The notes under the pieces are model-generated. The model did not search any database, was not told the origin of the DNA, and saw only the letters and a program-made list of their open reading frames with translations. This document shows positions 22,292 through 35,334 of a DNA stretch of 64,000 nucleotides, piece after piece. The position numbers and the translations under genes were made by a program. Positions within the stretch are counted from its first letter, which is position 1, and the number at the start of each line of letters is the position of its first letter. Origin of the DNA: Zopfochytrium polystomum (taxonomy: Eukaryota > Chytridiomycota > Chytridiomycetes > Chytridiales > Chytridiaceae); assembly GCA_025765615.1 (NCBI GenBank), contig JAIVFJ010000024.1, positions 423,998-487,997 on the forward strand, given 5' to 3'.

Positions 22292-23484
22292 TCCAGAACA
22301 AGCTGTGTTTTCTGTGTGGCTCCCCTTCTTGTTATGCCGTGAGCATCTTTTGTGGGATTTTTTTTGGGAAGGGAAGGGTGAAGTTGCAAAAGGGTTTCAA
22401 TGCAACAAAACCAACCACGCACGAAATATTTTGGGGGCAATGGTGCCTCGCGGCCACTATAGTCCAACAGAAGCAGGCGACCAACTGACCGAAATCAGCC
22501 GGTAGATCCTGTTACTTTCTCAACCTACGCAATTTCCGGCAGTTCATTTCCTGCACATCCGTCTGCAATCCTCCGTCTATAGCCCTCCGTGTTAAGATCC
22601 AGAAGTTTCAGCTCTGTTGGGCGTGTAGAGTTGGGATACTGTATATCTGATTTCGAATCCCTTGCCAGTTGTTTCAAACTTGGTTTGGCAAACTTGTTGG
22701 GCCATGCCAGAATGATTTCAGCCCGTCGGAGGCCAACGCAAGTGAAATTAGGACTTTGATTACATGAGAGATTGGTGTACTCCCAATTCAACCACCAATG
22801 CCTGGCAGACAAAACCCGAATCATTCGCCACCAACCCTGGCCTATTGCTGTGAAAGATTCTTAAAAATGAAAGCAGTGCAGTGCTGAGGCAGCAGGCAGC
22901 AAGGAAAAGCATCGACAGTTTCCCCAAGCCTTGCAAACGAAATGCCCTCTTTGGCTCTGAAACAAAAAAAAAAAAAAAAAAAAAAAAAGGTGACACTGGG
23001 GCGGCTACGTTGGTCGCACTGCCATGACGATCTACGGAAATGAAAATGAAGAGGCTTTCCACAAGCACGGAGCAGACGCCGCGGGTATCAAAGCTTCGGT
23101 TTCTGCCAACATGTCAAAAAAAATATCCAAAAAATATTTTTCATTAGCTGCGATAGAGACATCAACGGAGTTTTTTTTTTTTGTTGAAGATAATGATGCG
23201 TTTGCGAAAGCAAAGGGCCATTGCGGCTTATCTCTTTGGAACAAGTTAACCTTCGGAGATGATCAAATACCTTGCAGACAGGATTCCATGTTTCCTTGGA
23301 ACAGACGAAGTATTTGCGTTCGTACTCTGCTTGCAAAGCCTGTTTTGTTCATTCCAGCCCAACACGCAGCCCCACGGTCTCCCTTGCCCCGTACAAGGAA
23401 GAAAAAGCAATACACGCGCCGAGTGCAATGCATGTGCAGCTGTATTCCCCCAGGTCGGCCCGAATGCGTCGCCAGGTTCCAAGG

Positions 23485-23528
<44 letters not shown>

Positions 23529-23693
23529 TCTGGGCGAAATAAATTCAAGGGGAAAAAACACACCCTCGAAAGCAAAGAACGCACAGAAACAGCGGGGGAG
23601 TGTGGAAACACCCTTTGGGTAACCGAAACGCATAAACGACTGGACCACATAACGCGCAACCGCTTTACAGCGCGTCAGCGCGGTGTTTACCGC
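22292..23693. other. Intergenic region between two convergent genes
   Basis: No supported gene. A 27-base A run lies at about 22962-22988 and a T run of about 37 bases at 23491-23527, which may be retroposed poly(A) tails or slipped homopolymers. Frames spanning these runs code for Phe or Lys only there and carry no recognisable domain. Confidence 0.6.
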
Positions 23694-26600
23694 TCAAACG
23701 ATCTTGCGAGAGACGCGGCGCGAGTTGCTGCGTTTGAACTTTATCTCGAAGTCGCGGAGGAGCCGGTCCACGCTTTGTGCTTGCCGATTGCTCGCCTCGC
23801 TTTTCGCGTCCGTATGCGCAGAAGGGCGGAAAAGGAAGAAGGGGTAAGCGGGTCGCAAAGAAAATGCGGAACGAAGGAAGTTACCGGTACTCACGTAGCC
23901 AAAGCGCCAAGAAATGCCACCTGCTCGGCGTCGCTATTAAAGATCGGCACGCCCATCGCCAAAGCCTCCACCGCCGCCCCGACGATGCTGGCGGCCTCCG
24001 CGACGGTGGCGGGCGGGACGGAGCCGGCGCCGTCGCTTCCCGAGGACCCCACAACAACGTCCCAAATGGCAACAAACACGCTGCCAAACACGGCGCGGGT
24101 CTCCTCCTCTCGGTCTCTCCGTACGTCGCTGGCAAGGGGGAACGTGTGGATGAGGCAGCGCACAAACTCTGATAGCAGCCTGTGGCGGTTGGTTCGAACA
24201 ACGTCGAGAAGTGGGGCAAGGATGGGGTCGGGGATGGAGACGGGACGGTTCGGGGTGGCAAGCGCTAGTGCTGGCTTCAAGAAGTCGAGGTATAGAGCGC
24301 ACCACGCGCGCGAGTCTTCGATCGGCATGCAGGCTATCGCGCATTCGAGATACGCTTGGAGGAGCGGGGACTGAAGGAATTGGATCGGGCATTCATTGAC
24401 GAGATCCGATAAGAGACCGAAATAGTCTTCGATAACTGAAGAGCGAACAAAGAGTGTGAGTAAGCGAATTGCTTGGCAACCGCCAAGAAAGTATTGTGCA
24501 GCCACAGTCTCAGATCTATGAGCCAAAAAAAAAAAAAAAGTAAAAGAAACAACCAAAATTGGTACAAACCATCTCCCAGCGAGTTCACGCTCGACGCGGC
24601 TTGAACGCTCTTGAAAGCTGTTTGGCTCAGCGCCTCCACCAGCTGCCGCATGATCAACGCCGTGTTCTCATCGCTGGCGCCGTACTTCCGGACAAACTTG
24701 GATGAAGCCCAGAGGAGAGGAGTAAACTCTGTTTCCGCGTAGGACGACACCAGTTTCGGGAGAACGTCGCCGATCGCGACGTAAAAGGCCTCCGCATGCC
24801 CGTCCACCATGCCAGAAATTACTTTCGCGACTTCTACATGGATGTTCGCGTTGCCTAGGTCAAGGAGGGATGACAGAACCGGCCACATACTCTGGAAGAG
24901 TCTGACGCACGGGTTCGCCGCACCAGGAGGAATAACAGGCGGCTGGCAGTCGTACAGGAACGAAGAGAACTGCTCCAAAAGATCTGCGAACGCGTTTGAA
25001 ACACACGTAGATACAGAAAGTAAATAATCGACAAGCTCGCCTCTACAAACAAAAATGGTGGCCAAACCATGAAGGCAACTTACCACAAACTTCACTTACA
25101 ACGGCCTTATCCATGTCTGCGCGGCTTTTGCCTGCTGACCCTACTTGGTGCAAGTGCTGCGCGATCGGGAGGCAAAACATTTCCAATACCTTCAACTGGT
25201 CCGGCGAATCTCCGACTGCAACGACCGGCACGTGTCTAATGACAGAGGCAAGTGCTTTAACAAGGTCCAGGCGCTCGTATCGAGTAATTTCGTTCACTGT
25301 CTTCATGTAGAAAGGATGCAGTTGGCTGAGGTAGTCGACCATCATCTTGTGGAGGAAAGTTGTAGTGCCCAAAAAGTAGCAGCGCCCAAGAAGTGTAAGA
25401 AGCAAGAACGCCCAAGCATTGAAAAATCAAGAACCCACCTCTCCACATTCTTCGCAGAGGTACTTGAGGGCCTGGCAAGCTGCTGCTGTTGACTCATTGT
25501 CCTGAAACCCCTTTGAAATAAAGTTCATTTGGTATGGTATGAACTCGGGGTGCTTCTTTGTCCAGCTTGCGTAGCGGCCAATGACGAGAATCGCCGCGTA
25601 ACGCACTTTTGGGTGGCCTGGCAGCCTGGGCAGCATCTCCATGATTTCGGGAAGCATCCTTCCTTCGTCGTCGCTGATCTTGCGACCCATCGTTCGGAGT
25701 GCAAAGAGAGGAGCTTCAATTTGCTGCCAAGGTACGGACGGGTCCAAGGCAGCGCCTGGTCCAGCGCCGTTCAAGACGAAGCCGGTCAAAACCTTGTACG
25801 GCCGGAGAAGCGCCTCTTCCTCTCCGAGGACGCTGACACACACTTTCAGCACTTGCCCCATGCTATGTCTGAAATCCCGGAACTCGTCGCGTTCCTTCGG
25901 TGTCCATTTCATGTCGAGCGGATAGTGGAGGTGCTTGATCATAATGTCGATTAAAAGACGATAAAGCTCAATATAATTAGGGAGCACGTCTCGTCGAACT
26001 GTAGTTATCTCGTCTGCAACCATGGACCAAAACTGGAACGTTATCGGCACGATCTCAAAGTCGGAGGACGCGGTGCAGACGAGGATGCCGTCGACGATGC
26101 CTTTCCAGGCCTCAAGCTCGTTCAAAATCAGGGGCAGGTAGTATTCGCCCGCAATCGCAAAAATATTGCAAAGCCCGCGTACTTTGTCCTCATCGTCAAC
26201 ATCATCTGCGCTCTGGTTCTGATTTGACTCAGTGCTTTCGACGGCCTTCTTGAGGACAGGAACCAGAGGCTGCAGACAGGTGTAAATACTTTGAATCACT
26301 GGCATATACAAAGCGGGGTCGGTCGCCGATCTGCTGTTGTTGGCGCTGCGGCTGAGTTCGCGGCCGGAGCTGGTAATTATCTCACAAATCAGGTCGACCG
26401 CTTTGTCGAATGTGTCGGGGCTCATAAATTGATTTAGTACGTAAAAAGCGCGCTCGACAAGCTGCGTCGAAGCAACGGCAACGACCGTAATGTCGCCAGA
26501 TCGTATCCAAACACACAAGCAGTCTAAGACTTTAAACTGGAGATCCTCGTTCAGGTCTGGATGCAGTTGAAAGTTAGAGATTGAACGGCCTCCGCAGCAG

Positions 26601-27827
26601 CACGAACGCCTTGCACACCTGAATTCACAATTACCATCAGCATATGGAGCACCTCGTTCGCGTTTTGCGTTACAAGCGCATGCCGACGAGCGCGAAACTC
26701 TTCCTTCTGCGATTTTCGCCAAGGTTCCGGTTAGATCAAATGAAGGAGAACATTCTGCCGGGTTAAAAAAGGGAGAGCGACGGCCCATACCGACAACGTG
26801 ATGTTCCGGTCCTGGTCAAACTCATCCGGCAGCGCGCCAATCATGTTCAACAGCAGCCCAACATCCTGCGGATCCCTAAACATTGAGAACAGCTGCTGCA
26901 GCGGCGCCTCCCACTCTGGAAGCAGAATGGCAAGTCGGGCGATCGCCATAGAAAGTGGGGTCGAGACGGTGCGGGGTCCACTTCTGAAGCGCAAGAGGGA
27001 GGAAAGGAGAGAGTCACGTAATAGCAGCCGGTCCGCTGTGGCGAGCTGGTCTAGGTCATGACGAACCTGGACGATAGTGATTGCACAAGGGGATGGCGCG
27101 AGACGAGAGAAAAAGAAACCCCAACGCTTATCAACAGGGACGATTGCTGTCTCTTCCGTACCTTTTGCCGGAGGGTCTGGGCTGCAAAGAGCTGCGATTC
27201 GGGCATGACGCCGTCGAGTCGAATCAAAGCATCAGCGATCGTCCACGCTTCGGGCTAAGTGCATGAAAATCGAAACGATGGGTCGTCCGTTTATGTCATC
27301 CACGATGCATCCGTCAAATGGTTGTTTGGTTAGAAGGAGCGCGAGGTGGTGTGTGTGCAAAAAGCAAGGCCGAAGCTTTGCCCGATTGGGATGACCTTGG
27401 AGGGCGGACGAGATCGGCGCGCGCGCAGTCCTCCCCTCCCCAAATCCCAAGGCCGGAAAACACGCACCGTTTTTTGGAAGTCCTTCAACCAGATATCCGC
27501 CTCCTTTCTCCTCCGCGCGGCGTCCGGGAGCGCGTCTGCGTTCCCGTACAGCGAGTGGATCGCGGCAAGGACAGAGTCGATCGTGTAAGTGGCTGGCGCC
27601 GCGCCTGGGGAGTGCGCGGCGAGGCCTCCCACTTGCAACGCTGCTCCTGCTGTTGGCGGCGGTTGTAATGGTGGTTGTTGTTGCTGAGGTTGCTGGAGGG
27701 AGAGGAGTTGCGGCTGCTGCTGCTGCTGCTGGAGTTGCTGCCGCAGAAAGAGAGGTGAGGAGGCTGCGGCAAATGACTGCGAGTTCGGGGGAAGCGGCGA
27801 GCCCGGCAGAGATGCCGAGGAGGACAT
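23694..27827 (-). CDS. MTR10: Mtr10/transportin-3-type nuclear import receptor (importin-beta family)
   Basis: Nine exons (minus): 27827-27468, 27254-27162, 27066-26791, 26706-26619, 26556-25439, 25345-25084, 24983-24570, 24435-23895, 23772-23694; all GT-AG and phase-consistent, 1076 residues. The N-terminal ~75 residues are Gln/Pro-rich, then the importin-beta repeat array starts (SVLAAIHSLYGNADAL...ADIWLKDFQKT, AWTIADALI, FAAQTLRQKVRYDL). Family landmarks follow: LAILLPEWEAPL, FKVLDCLCVWIRSG, FEIVPITFQFWSM, VRYAAILVIGRYA, ALKYLCEECGE, CPIQFLQSPLLQAYLECAIACM, and the C-terminal LLRDF. Mtr10/TNPO3 carries SR-type RNA-binding proteins (and in yeast also tRNA) into the nucleus and releases them with RanGTP. 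Exon 4 ends in phase 1 at 26619; a branch-like CTAAC in the following 62-bp intron supports it. Length is close to the family's ~950 plus the N-terminal extension. Confidence 0.87.
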
Positions 27828-29037
27828 TGCTGCTTGGAGTAAGGGAAGGATAGGGAAGGGAGCCGGGGGAGCCGGGGGAGGGGGTGGAGGCTGGCAAGTC
27901 CGAGCGGGCGAAACGAGACGAGCGCTGGTGAGAGAGGGTGTGCAGTGAGTGTCGTGCCAAGGAGCAGATCCAAGGATTGATTTTCCGATTTTTGAACTTG
28001 CCGTGTTGTGGGCCAGACAAGGCGACAAGCAAAAAAGGGAAATTCAGAAAGGCACACAACACGTCCAAGCCGACGAGGACACTTCGTTCCCTTGCTTTTC
28101 TTTGACCTTCTTTTCGGTCGCTCCGTTTCTACTCAACAAGCTCCTCCAAGCAGAGGAGCGGGGAGGGGGAAAGGAGGGGGGAAGGAGGGCTCGACAATGC
28201 CTTGGCAACGGAGAGAGCACAAAACGCCTGCAGAAAGGGCTAACGGAAAGCGAAAACACAATACAGAGAGAGGGAGAGGAGGGAGTGAAAGAGAGAGACA
28301 CTGACTGCAGAGAAGCGCAGGGACGCAAACAGACCCCTGAATGAATGAAAATCGAGAGAGGTAGACTGCAAAAAAAAAAAAAAAAAAAAAAAAAAAACAC
28401 TGAAGGACAGAAACCAGAAGAAAGAAGATACGCGGACCGACAATATGAAAGATACGAGAACCAGTAGAACAAATGGAGAGAGAGAAACGTGGCGATGGAA
28501 GGGAGCACTGCATACGGTAGGACCAAAGAAGGCACACAAACACTCGACGCTAGCAATGACAGCAAGGACTGAAAGAGAAGGAGAAATAAGAAACAAATGG
28601 AACTGACAAATAACAGAATTTGAGGGCAGACGGGTGAGAGGTTGACCTAAAAAAGAAAAAGGCATGAAGGAGGACGAGGTGGAAACTCTGAGCATGGATG
28701 AATGTACGGGGATCGATCCAATCGAGCCAAAAATACTTCAGAACCTAGCCGCGACAACGGCATCAAACACTGACAGAGCAGGGACTACTAAAAAGTCAAA
28801 CGGGGCGGAAAGTTCGAAAGCGAGAACAGGTCAAAAGGAACGCGAACGACGAGGATGGAAAGGGATCTGCCACCCATTGGAAAGTGTCCCAAACGAAAAA
28901 AAAAGAAAAAAACCAAACACAACCAAGACTGGAATCGTGGGCGAAAGGTAAGGCGGAGAGAATTGCGAGGGCGGACGGCATCTCCAGGGCCAGAGACAAC
29001 CCGCCAAGGGAAAGCGGGAACCGATATTAATATCGCT
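27828..29037. other. Region between the two minus-strand genes
   Basis: This holds the upstream region of the Mtr10-type gene and the 3' flank of the GATA gene. GA-rich sequence and an A run of about 26 bases (28372-28397) are present; no gene was seen. Confidence 0.55.
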
Positions 29038-32000
29038 TCACGAACTCCACTGGCTCCCTTCTTCGGCCCCTCCCAAAGCGCTCGTAAGCCATCCCGAGTA
29101 GCCCCGGTGCTTTTCTCCCGCAGGGGAACCCATTTCGACGTCATCGCCAGCATCGACCAGCTCTCCCGCATCACCTTCGCTGACAATGAAGTCGTCGAGT
29201 GCTGCTGGCGTTGGCGCTACACCGCCGTCCCCTCCACCAGCGAAACCGTCTCCAACTGCGAAGCCGTCTGTACCGTCAGCTTGCAAGCGATGCGGATTGT
29301 ACGCATGATTTCCAAACGTGAAAGGCCCGTTCAGTGGCCGATGTGCTCCGGCTTTGGTTGGCAGACTACCCGCGGCAGCCTGCGTATAGTATAGTTCAGC
29401 TACTCTTTGCAGGTCTGGTGCAAGCCCGGCGGGTGCGCACATTGACGCCGGATTCGTTCCTGCCGCTGCCGCTGCCGCCGCCATTCCTTCAAGCTCCCTC
29501 CGCATCTGATAAATGGAACCCGGAGGCATCGGGTGCGCATACATGACGCGCCCCGAATCTACAGGGCCACCAATGATGTTGCCCTTGGGTTTTCGAGACC
29601 GCTTCTCGACCGGAGCATTTTGCAGAGTGTTTACGTCCGATTGCAGTGGATTGGTCGAAGGCGGTGCGGTTGAAGACACACCAACAGGAGGGTTGGGTAC
29701 AGAGGTACCGCTGCCTGCCGATGCAACTACTCTTGCTCCACGAGGAGCTGAGTTTTTGGAGCCGGGTGGCCGACCGCGTCCACGTGGCTTCTTGACTTCC
29801 ACCGGAACCGCTGGAGAAGCAGATGAGCCTCGGGGTGGGCCATGCCCGACATCCACTTGCTCGGGGGCAGTGCCCCACGTGCCAACTTCCTTGAAGCTAG
29901 CACTGCTGTTGGCGATACCATTCGGCCGAATCGCGTTACGCGCAGACCCTGCCGCTTCACCAGGTTCTTGCTGTTGCTGCTGCTGCTGGGCGGCTAAGCT
30001 CGCTGCATCTTCGACTCTATGCCTCTTTTTGATCACGTCTGTTTTCAGTGACAAAGGTCGGTTGGAGCCGTGCAGCTTATTGTACAGCCCGCACGCGTTA
30101 CACAGCATTCGATTTTCATCGTCTTTGCGCCACAGCGGGGTATTTCTTGTGAGGCAATTCGCGCACTCGATGGCGTTCAGATGCTCTGGTCTAATGTTAC
30201 TGGATGGTTGCATTGTCTTTGGTCGGTTCACACCATGCAGCTTGTAGTACAACCCACAGGCATTGCACAGGATTGCATCATTGGCGCCTTTACGCCACAA
30301 TGGGGTCGACGTTACATTGCAGTTGCTGCATTGATTTGAGGAGGCCCACATTGCAGCGAGAGGAGTTGCATTCCCCGAAGCCGCTGACAAACCTGCTTGA
30401 TGTCCAGTTGATGGTGGCAACGCAGTCGGAGCACTTGAACATTGAGCAGCTGCATTGAATACTTTCATTGAGTCGTCGTCAGCCCGAGCGCCAGACGGCT
30501 CAACACCAGGAGCGGCCATCATTGGAGCAGTCGCACGACGCGCCGCCGATGTTTTCGGTGCCCGCTGGGTTCGCGGCCTGCTCGACTTCGTTGCATCAAG
30601 TGGCTTCCTTCCGTCAAGTGTTGCACTGACCCCTTGCTGCGGTAAAACCGGCTGCATCTCCATATCAGGTTCCGCCGTCATGTGGAAAGACCTATCGTGG
30701 CCCTCTTGCTGGCTTTCACTATTCGTGGACGCCCAGGGAGCGGACAAACCGAACGACGACAAACTCAACGCACCAGCGCTGCGCGGTTTCACGTCAGCGA
30801 GAGGATCAAATGTGGGCGATACGGGAACGGTAATAGACCCGAAAGACGCGAGATCGGCAGCGGCCGTTGCGGCGCTGAAGTATCCATCTCTTTGGCGCAC
30901 TGGTTTAGCCGGAGGAGACGCCATCGGGAAGAGGCTCCTTTCCGGCTCCATTGGGTTTCGCAGTGTCATTCGACGCAGTGCCTCGAGATTCTTGAACTCT
31001 TCGCCGAGAACACTATTCAAGTCCATCCCCATGGCTGCGAGAGAGTCAAAAAGAGTGCCATCAAGCAGCGCCCGCCAAATATCTTGCACGTAGTTGTTGG
31101 AGTCAAGTTGCTGTTGCTGTGGGTACTGATGCTCGTCCGCAGAAGACTTCAGCGCACTGCCCATTGACTCCAGAGCGTCCTCGAAATTCTCCAAACTAGT
31201 AGTATGGGTACATAACAAAGAGGGTGAACCATTTGGTGACATTGCTGGTGGGAGTGCCTCCATTTGGGGAAGGTTTTCCGAATCGTTCCTTTGGCGGACT
31301 TCTGGGAAGTAATCATCCATTTGCAGGTGTGCTCCGGTGAAGCTGGGAGGCTTCACGTGCATGGCTGGGACGGTGGGCTGAATGGCTGGCGTCCTCTCAC
31401 TGGACGAGAAGCGGAGTGGCGGGTTCGTTGCAAAATTAGAGGACGGTGACGGGTAAGGCGATGGATGGAGCGAGTTGCCGAAAGGAGACTGCGAGGCTGA
31501 AGCCAGAGGAAGGTGAAAATTGAGCTTTGTGCGCTTTGCAGGTCTTGCATCCGGCATCGATGGTCTTCCCATGCTGTTTGAACCATTGGCAGCGCTGCCG
31601 CCTGATGATGAGCCAGCAGTACTGTTTGCAGCCCCAACAGACGAGTCGAAAGGCAAAAGCACAGGGCGGCACAGTCTTGGTGGTAGAAACATTTCGTTGC
31701 AGCTGATAGCTGATGGAACAAACGGCTCAGACGTTCCGGGCGCTACTGCATCATTTGCGATCGAAGTGGCGGCGTCCATTGGCACGTCACTAGGAAGTGC
31801 AGGTGGAGGAGAAGCCGGTGATGGGACCGCCTCGACGCAGCCAGCCACGGGCGGATCAGAAGTTTGCAGCGAGTGAGCTGCGAGCTTTTGCTTTCGGGGG
31901 AGCTCCTCATCTTCGTCTTGCCCGTTCTTAGTGGCTGCAGGAGAATCGGCTGTTGCGGCCGCCTTTTTCTGCTGCTGCTGCTTGAGCAAAGAGGCCTTTA

Positions 32001-32430
32001 TCCGCTCTGTCCATGGGTGAGAGGAGGAGCAGCGGTTAAGCGGAAAGAAACTGCGATGCCGGGACCAGCCAGACAAACCTCTGTGCCACAAACGCCAGCT
32101 GAAATTTTCCAGTCGCGTTCCGTTTTCCAAGACTTCTTTGACCTTTTGCAGTCCATTACGGGTTAATAACCACAGGGGCCAAAAAGGGAAAGAAAGGACA
32201 ATGCAGAAGACAAAGCAGACAAATTGATGTGATGCCCGATTCGGGGAATACAGAAAAGGGAAAAAATTAAATAGCTCTCAATTCATTTTTTGGGGTGCTC
32301 CGTCAGATGAGGAGGTTGAGGCAGGCACACGCAGGGCACGAAAACGAAACGAACGAACTAACGAATTGCATTCGCCTCCCGCAGACGCATGCGTGTCTAC
32401 ATGGGGAAGGCGGGAAGAGAGAGAGAGAGA

Positions 32431-32474
<44 letters not shown>

Positions 32475-33312
32475 ACAGGGGATTGCTCACCTTGGTGCAA
32501 ACACGCCACGCGCTTGCCAAGTCATCCCCGTTTCTGAGACGCTCTAGCCCTGCAAATGGGAGCGAAGAAACCGGAGCGTCGTCTGCCCTGTCGTTGCGCC
32601 CATCCACTTGGCTGCCGCCGCTGCTGCTGCCGCTGCTGGAGCTGGAGCTGGAGCTGGAGCTGCTATTGCGAAGTACTACCCGGCCGGGTCGTTCTCGGCT
32701 GAAGCCGAACGAGTCCGCCAACTGCAAACTCCCTGACCCCACTGCAGCAGCTGCGGATGTACCAGCGGGAGGTGATTTTGGTCCAAAAACGGCTACCACT
32801 GTTGTTGCCGGTCCGGTTGTTCCAGTCGCGACGTTGCTCCTGTTGCCAAAAGCCAAGTCGCTCCCAAGAGTCAGATTCCGAGTCGATAAACGCAGCTTGG
32901 CAGATCCGACTGGAGCTGCCGCACTGGTTTCATTTGAATTAGTACGCCCAAAGTGCTTCAAAGACGGAGTTTGTGTCGTAAGAGCTGTTTCGGGATTGGG
33001 AAGGGGTGGCGTGTGGGACGGTGTCGGGGGTGAGGATGGGACAAGCGCGGGTTCGCCATGTTCCGAGGAATCGGTCACGATCGAAGAATGCTGTTGCTGG
33101 AGCTGCCGCTGCTGTGGTGGGATGTGGCCGTAGGGAAAGGTCTCGAGCGACGACGCGGACAACGACGGGGGAGGAGTCGCCGAAGGCGAAAGGGCACTTC
33201 TGTCGGTGAGTTCCGGGGACGGCGACGAGAGGGGTCGGATGGATGGGGAGTCGGTCGCTGCAGACGGAGGGGCGGGTCCTCCGCAGTTTGGCAGCGGGGC
33301 GGTAGCGGCCAT
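29038..33312 (-). CDS. AreA-type GATA transcription factor with two zinc fingers and an AT-hook
   Basis: Exon 1 (minus) is 33312-32491 and the second coding part is 32142-29038, joined in phase 0 across a 348-bp GT-AG intron; up to 1308 residues. A further 72-bp in-frame intron may lie directly after WRLWHR (GTTTGT...GGACAG), leaving 1284. The join recreates the fungal DUF1752 motif: [12 protein letters not shown] + [19 protein letters not shown], as in AreA nitrogen regulators. Two type-IVa GATA fingers follow (about 30308-30070): [15 protein letters not shown]...CNAC and [15 protein letters not shown]...CNAC, both C-X2-C-X17-C-X2-C, then basic tails. Downstream an AT-hook reads [12 protein letters not shown]. 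The rest is Ser/Pro/Gln-rich, typical of activation regions. The protein should bind HGATAR sites in the nucleus and probably controls nitrogen-source genes; two fingers are otherwise known from siderophore repressors (SreA), so the regulon is not certain. Confidence 0.87.
32435..32471. repeat. GT/AC microsatellite in the first GATA-factor intron
   Basis: A run of GT dinucleotides next to a short GA run lies just inside the 5' splice site on the minus strand (CA repeat in the transcript). Confidence 0.95.
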
Positions 33313-33912
33313 GCTTTCCCTTGAAGGAGCCTACACGCACGCGTGCTAAGAGAAGAGTTGAAGGACACTGGCCGACAAATTGGGGGGGACCACTTGTTCG
33401 GGGGGCGTAACTGAGAAATTTGGAGGAGGAGCGGTGAGCGGATGCGCAGCGCGACTGTTGGCTGTGGCAACAGGGTCGATGTACGGATAGACGGATAGAT
33501 GGACAGATAGACGGATGGCTGGGTGGAATGGGGATGGACGGACGGAAGGATGGGATGGATCAATGAACAGGTGGCGGACAAACAAGCGCGGGATGGATGG
33601 GGTGCGAGCTGTCGGCTTCTTTGATCGGTTGCTGGAGCGTGCCCGCACTTGAATCTGCTGGTATCACAGGTAGCTGATGGCCTGGGGCGGAATAGTCAGA
33701 CGGGGGGAATGAATGAATGATTGGAGACGGGGGTTGGAGGGCAGGGGATGGCCTGACTGATTGATGGCGGAAGTTCTTGTGGTTCACCTTTGGGTGGGGA
33801 AACCTGATGAGGCAAATTATCAGGCTTTTTTTTTGGGGGGGAGAAGAACCAGAATAAATAAAGTATCAGAGGAAGGCACACTTCAATACACACTCTCCAA
33901 GACTGCGGTTCG

Positions 33913-33915
<3 letters not shown>

Positions 33916-33947
<32 letters not shown>
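33916..33947. repeat. CA microsatellite
   Basis: Uninterrupted CA repeats. Confidence 0.95.
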
Positions 33948-33949
<2 letters not shown>

Positions 33950-34062
33950 ACTGTCGATCGCCCTCGTCCTTTCACCTGAGGAACAAATAAATAGGCGCAA
34001 CGCTTCGCGCGTTGTTCGTTCTGGGTTGGTCTTCCTCCTCCTCCCTTGCGGTAACGGGGGCG

Positions 34063-34064
<2 letters not shown>

Positions 34065-34110
<46 letters not shown>
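34065..34110. repeat. GA microsatellite
   Basis: Uninterrupted GA repeats. Confidence 0.95.
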
Positions 34111-34112
<2 letters not shown>

Positions 34113-34325
34113 CGGAGAGTACCGCAAGCGTGGTAAACGTGGCGGTCGAGGTTGGATGGCCGATTAGATGCGGTGTCCAGGTCTGGTCTGTGGTTTCTCT
34201 TTTCCTATTTTTTCTTAGGCGCGTTCCTCACTCCTCCGCCGTTCCGCCGGCGTCAGTCTGTCTGTCTGTCCCTCGCAAAACAGCCAAGCAGCAAGGAAAA
34301 GAGAGCGAGCGAGGGAGAGAGACAG

Positions 34326-34328
<3 letters not shown>

Positions 34329-34392
<64 letters not shown>
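34329..34392. repeat. GA microsatellite
   Basis: Uninterrupted GA repeats of about 32 units. Confidence 0.95.
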
Positions 34393-34915
34393 AAAGCACC
34401 GTCTGGTCACGATTCAGTCGAGCTGGTCAGTCGAGCAAGCAACCGCACGGCGCATTCGGATTGGTCCAGAGAATCTCAACCGACCGGATCTCCCATCCCC
34501 AGCTACCACTTTGTCTTTCCGTCTGTCTTAGGCTTGTGCAACTACTCACACACTCTCTCTCACTTCTCTCTCTCTGTCTCTGTCTGTCTTGGTCTCCGTC
34601 TCGGTCTCTCTCCTTCTTCCCCGCTGTCTTCTTTCGTTTTTTACACTGCTCCAAGACATGCGAAAACGCTGAACTCGACCGGTTCCTCTCGTGTATCATT
34701 TTGGAATATTATCATTATTCCTGTCTGCCGCCGCCGCACGCGCAACGAGGCTTGATTCTGAGGGAGACGGGAGCGGTGGCCTAAACTGTATATACGGACG
34801 GCCGCCCCCGCCCCCTTCCCCACTAAGTTGGCCACAGGCAGGCCCACCCTTCTGCCCACCGGCTCCTCCACTTGTGTGGGCAAGCCCTTTGAAATTTTTT
34901 GTGAGGGAAAAATAG

Positions 34916-34946
<31 letters not shown>

Positions 34947-35178
34947 AACGAAAGAAAAACCTCTAATTATTTTTTGATCGGTCGTGTGACGAAGTCGATC
35001 GCGCGAAGCCCCGAAGCCGCAACCTGCAACGTATTAATATTTTTTTTGTTGCTTTTTTTGTTTTTTTTTTTTTGGGCAGCCCCCAGACTTTGGGTTTTTT
35101 TTTCCCTTTCTTGTTTTTGTTTTTGTTTTGATCGCCGCTCCCGAAAGGCCAAACTCCAAACTCCGAGGAAGCAGTCAA

Positions 35179-35181
<3 letters not shown>

Positions 35182-35271
<90 letters not shown>
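35182..35271. repeat. CT microsatellite, about 45 units
   Basis: Longest dinucleotide run of the window; same-strand opposite in base composition to the GA runs upstream. Confidence 0.95.
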
Positions 35272-35274
<3 letters not shown>

Positions 35275-35334
35275 GTTTTTTGAGAAGCCTGGCTGCCACC
35301 GCTGCGTGTGAACTTTGAAGCAAACCCACCACAT

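Larger units (their letters stand above)
33313..35334. other. Microsatellite-rich upstream region of the GATA gene
   Basis: No gene was seen. The stretch carries GGAT-type degenerate tetranucleotides (33480-33600), CA, GA, AAAG and CT repeats, listed separately where long, and T-rich runs at 35040-35110. It would contain the GATA-factor promoter; no element can be singled out. Confidence 0.55.

Noticed and set aside
23259..24374. Plus-strand frame of about 370 codons
   Set aside because: Antisense to Mtr10 exons and made open by a poly-T run coding for Phe; no domain.
24436..24556. Coding reading of the stretch before the last large exon of the Mtr10-type gene
   Set aside because: Family comparison needs no residues here; a GTTTGT donor and CAG acceptor join in phase and the stretch holds an A run.
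26619..26634. Donor at ATG/GTAATT for exon 4 of the Mtr10-type gene
   Set aside because: No acceptor then restores the frame; the donor 16 bases further with a 62-bp intron and CTAAC branch sequence does.
29513..31093. Several plus-strand frames opposite the GATA factor
   Set aside because: Shadows of the GC-rich coding strand with no motifs of their own.
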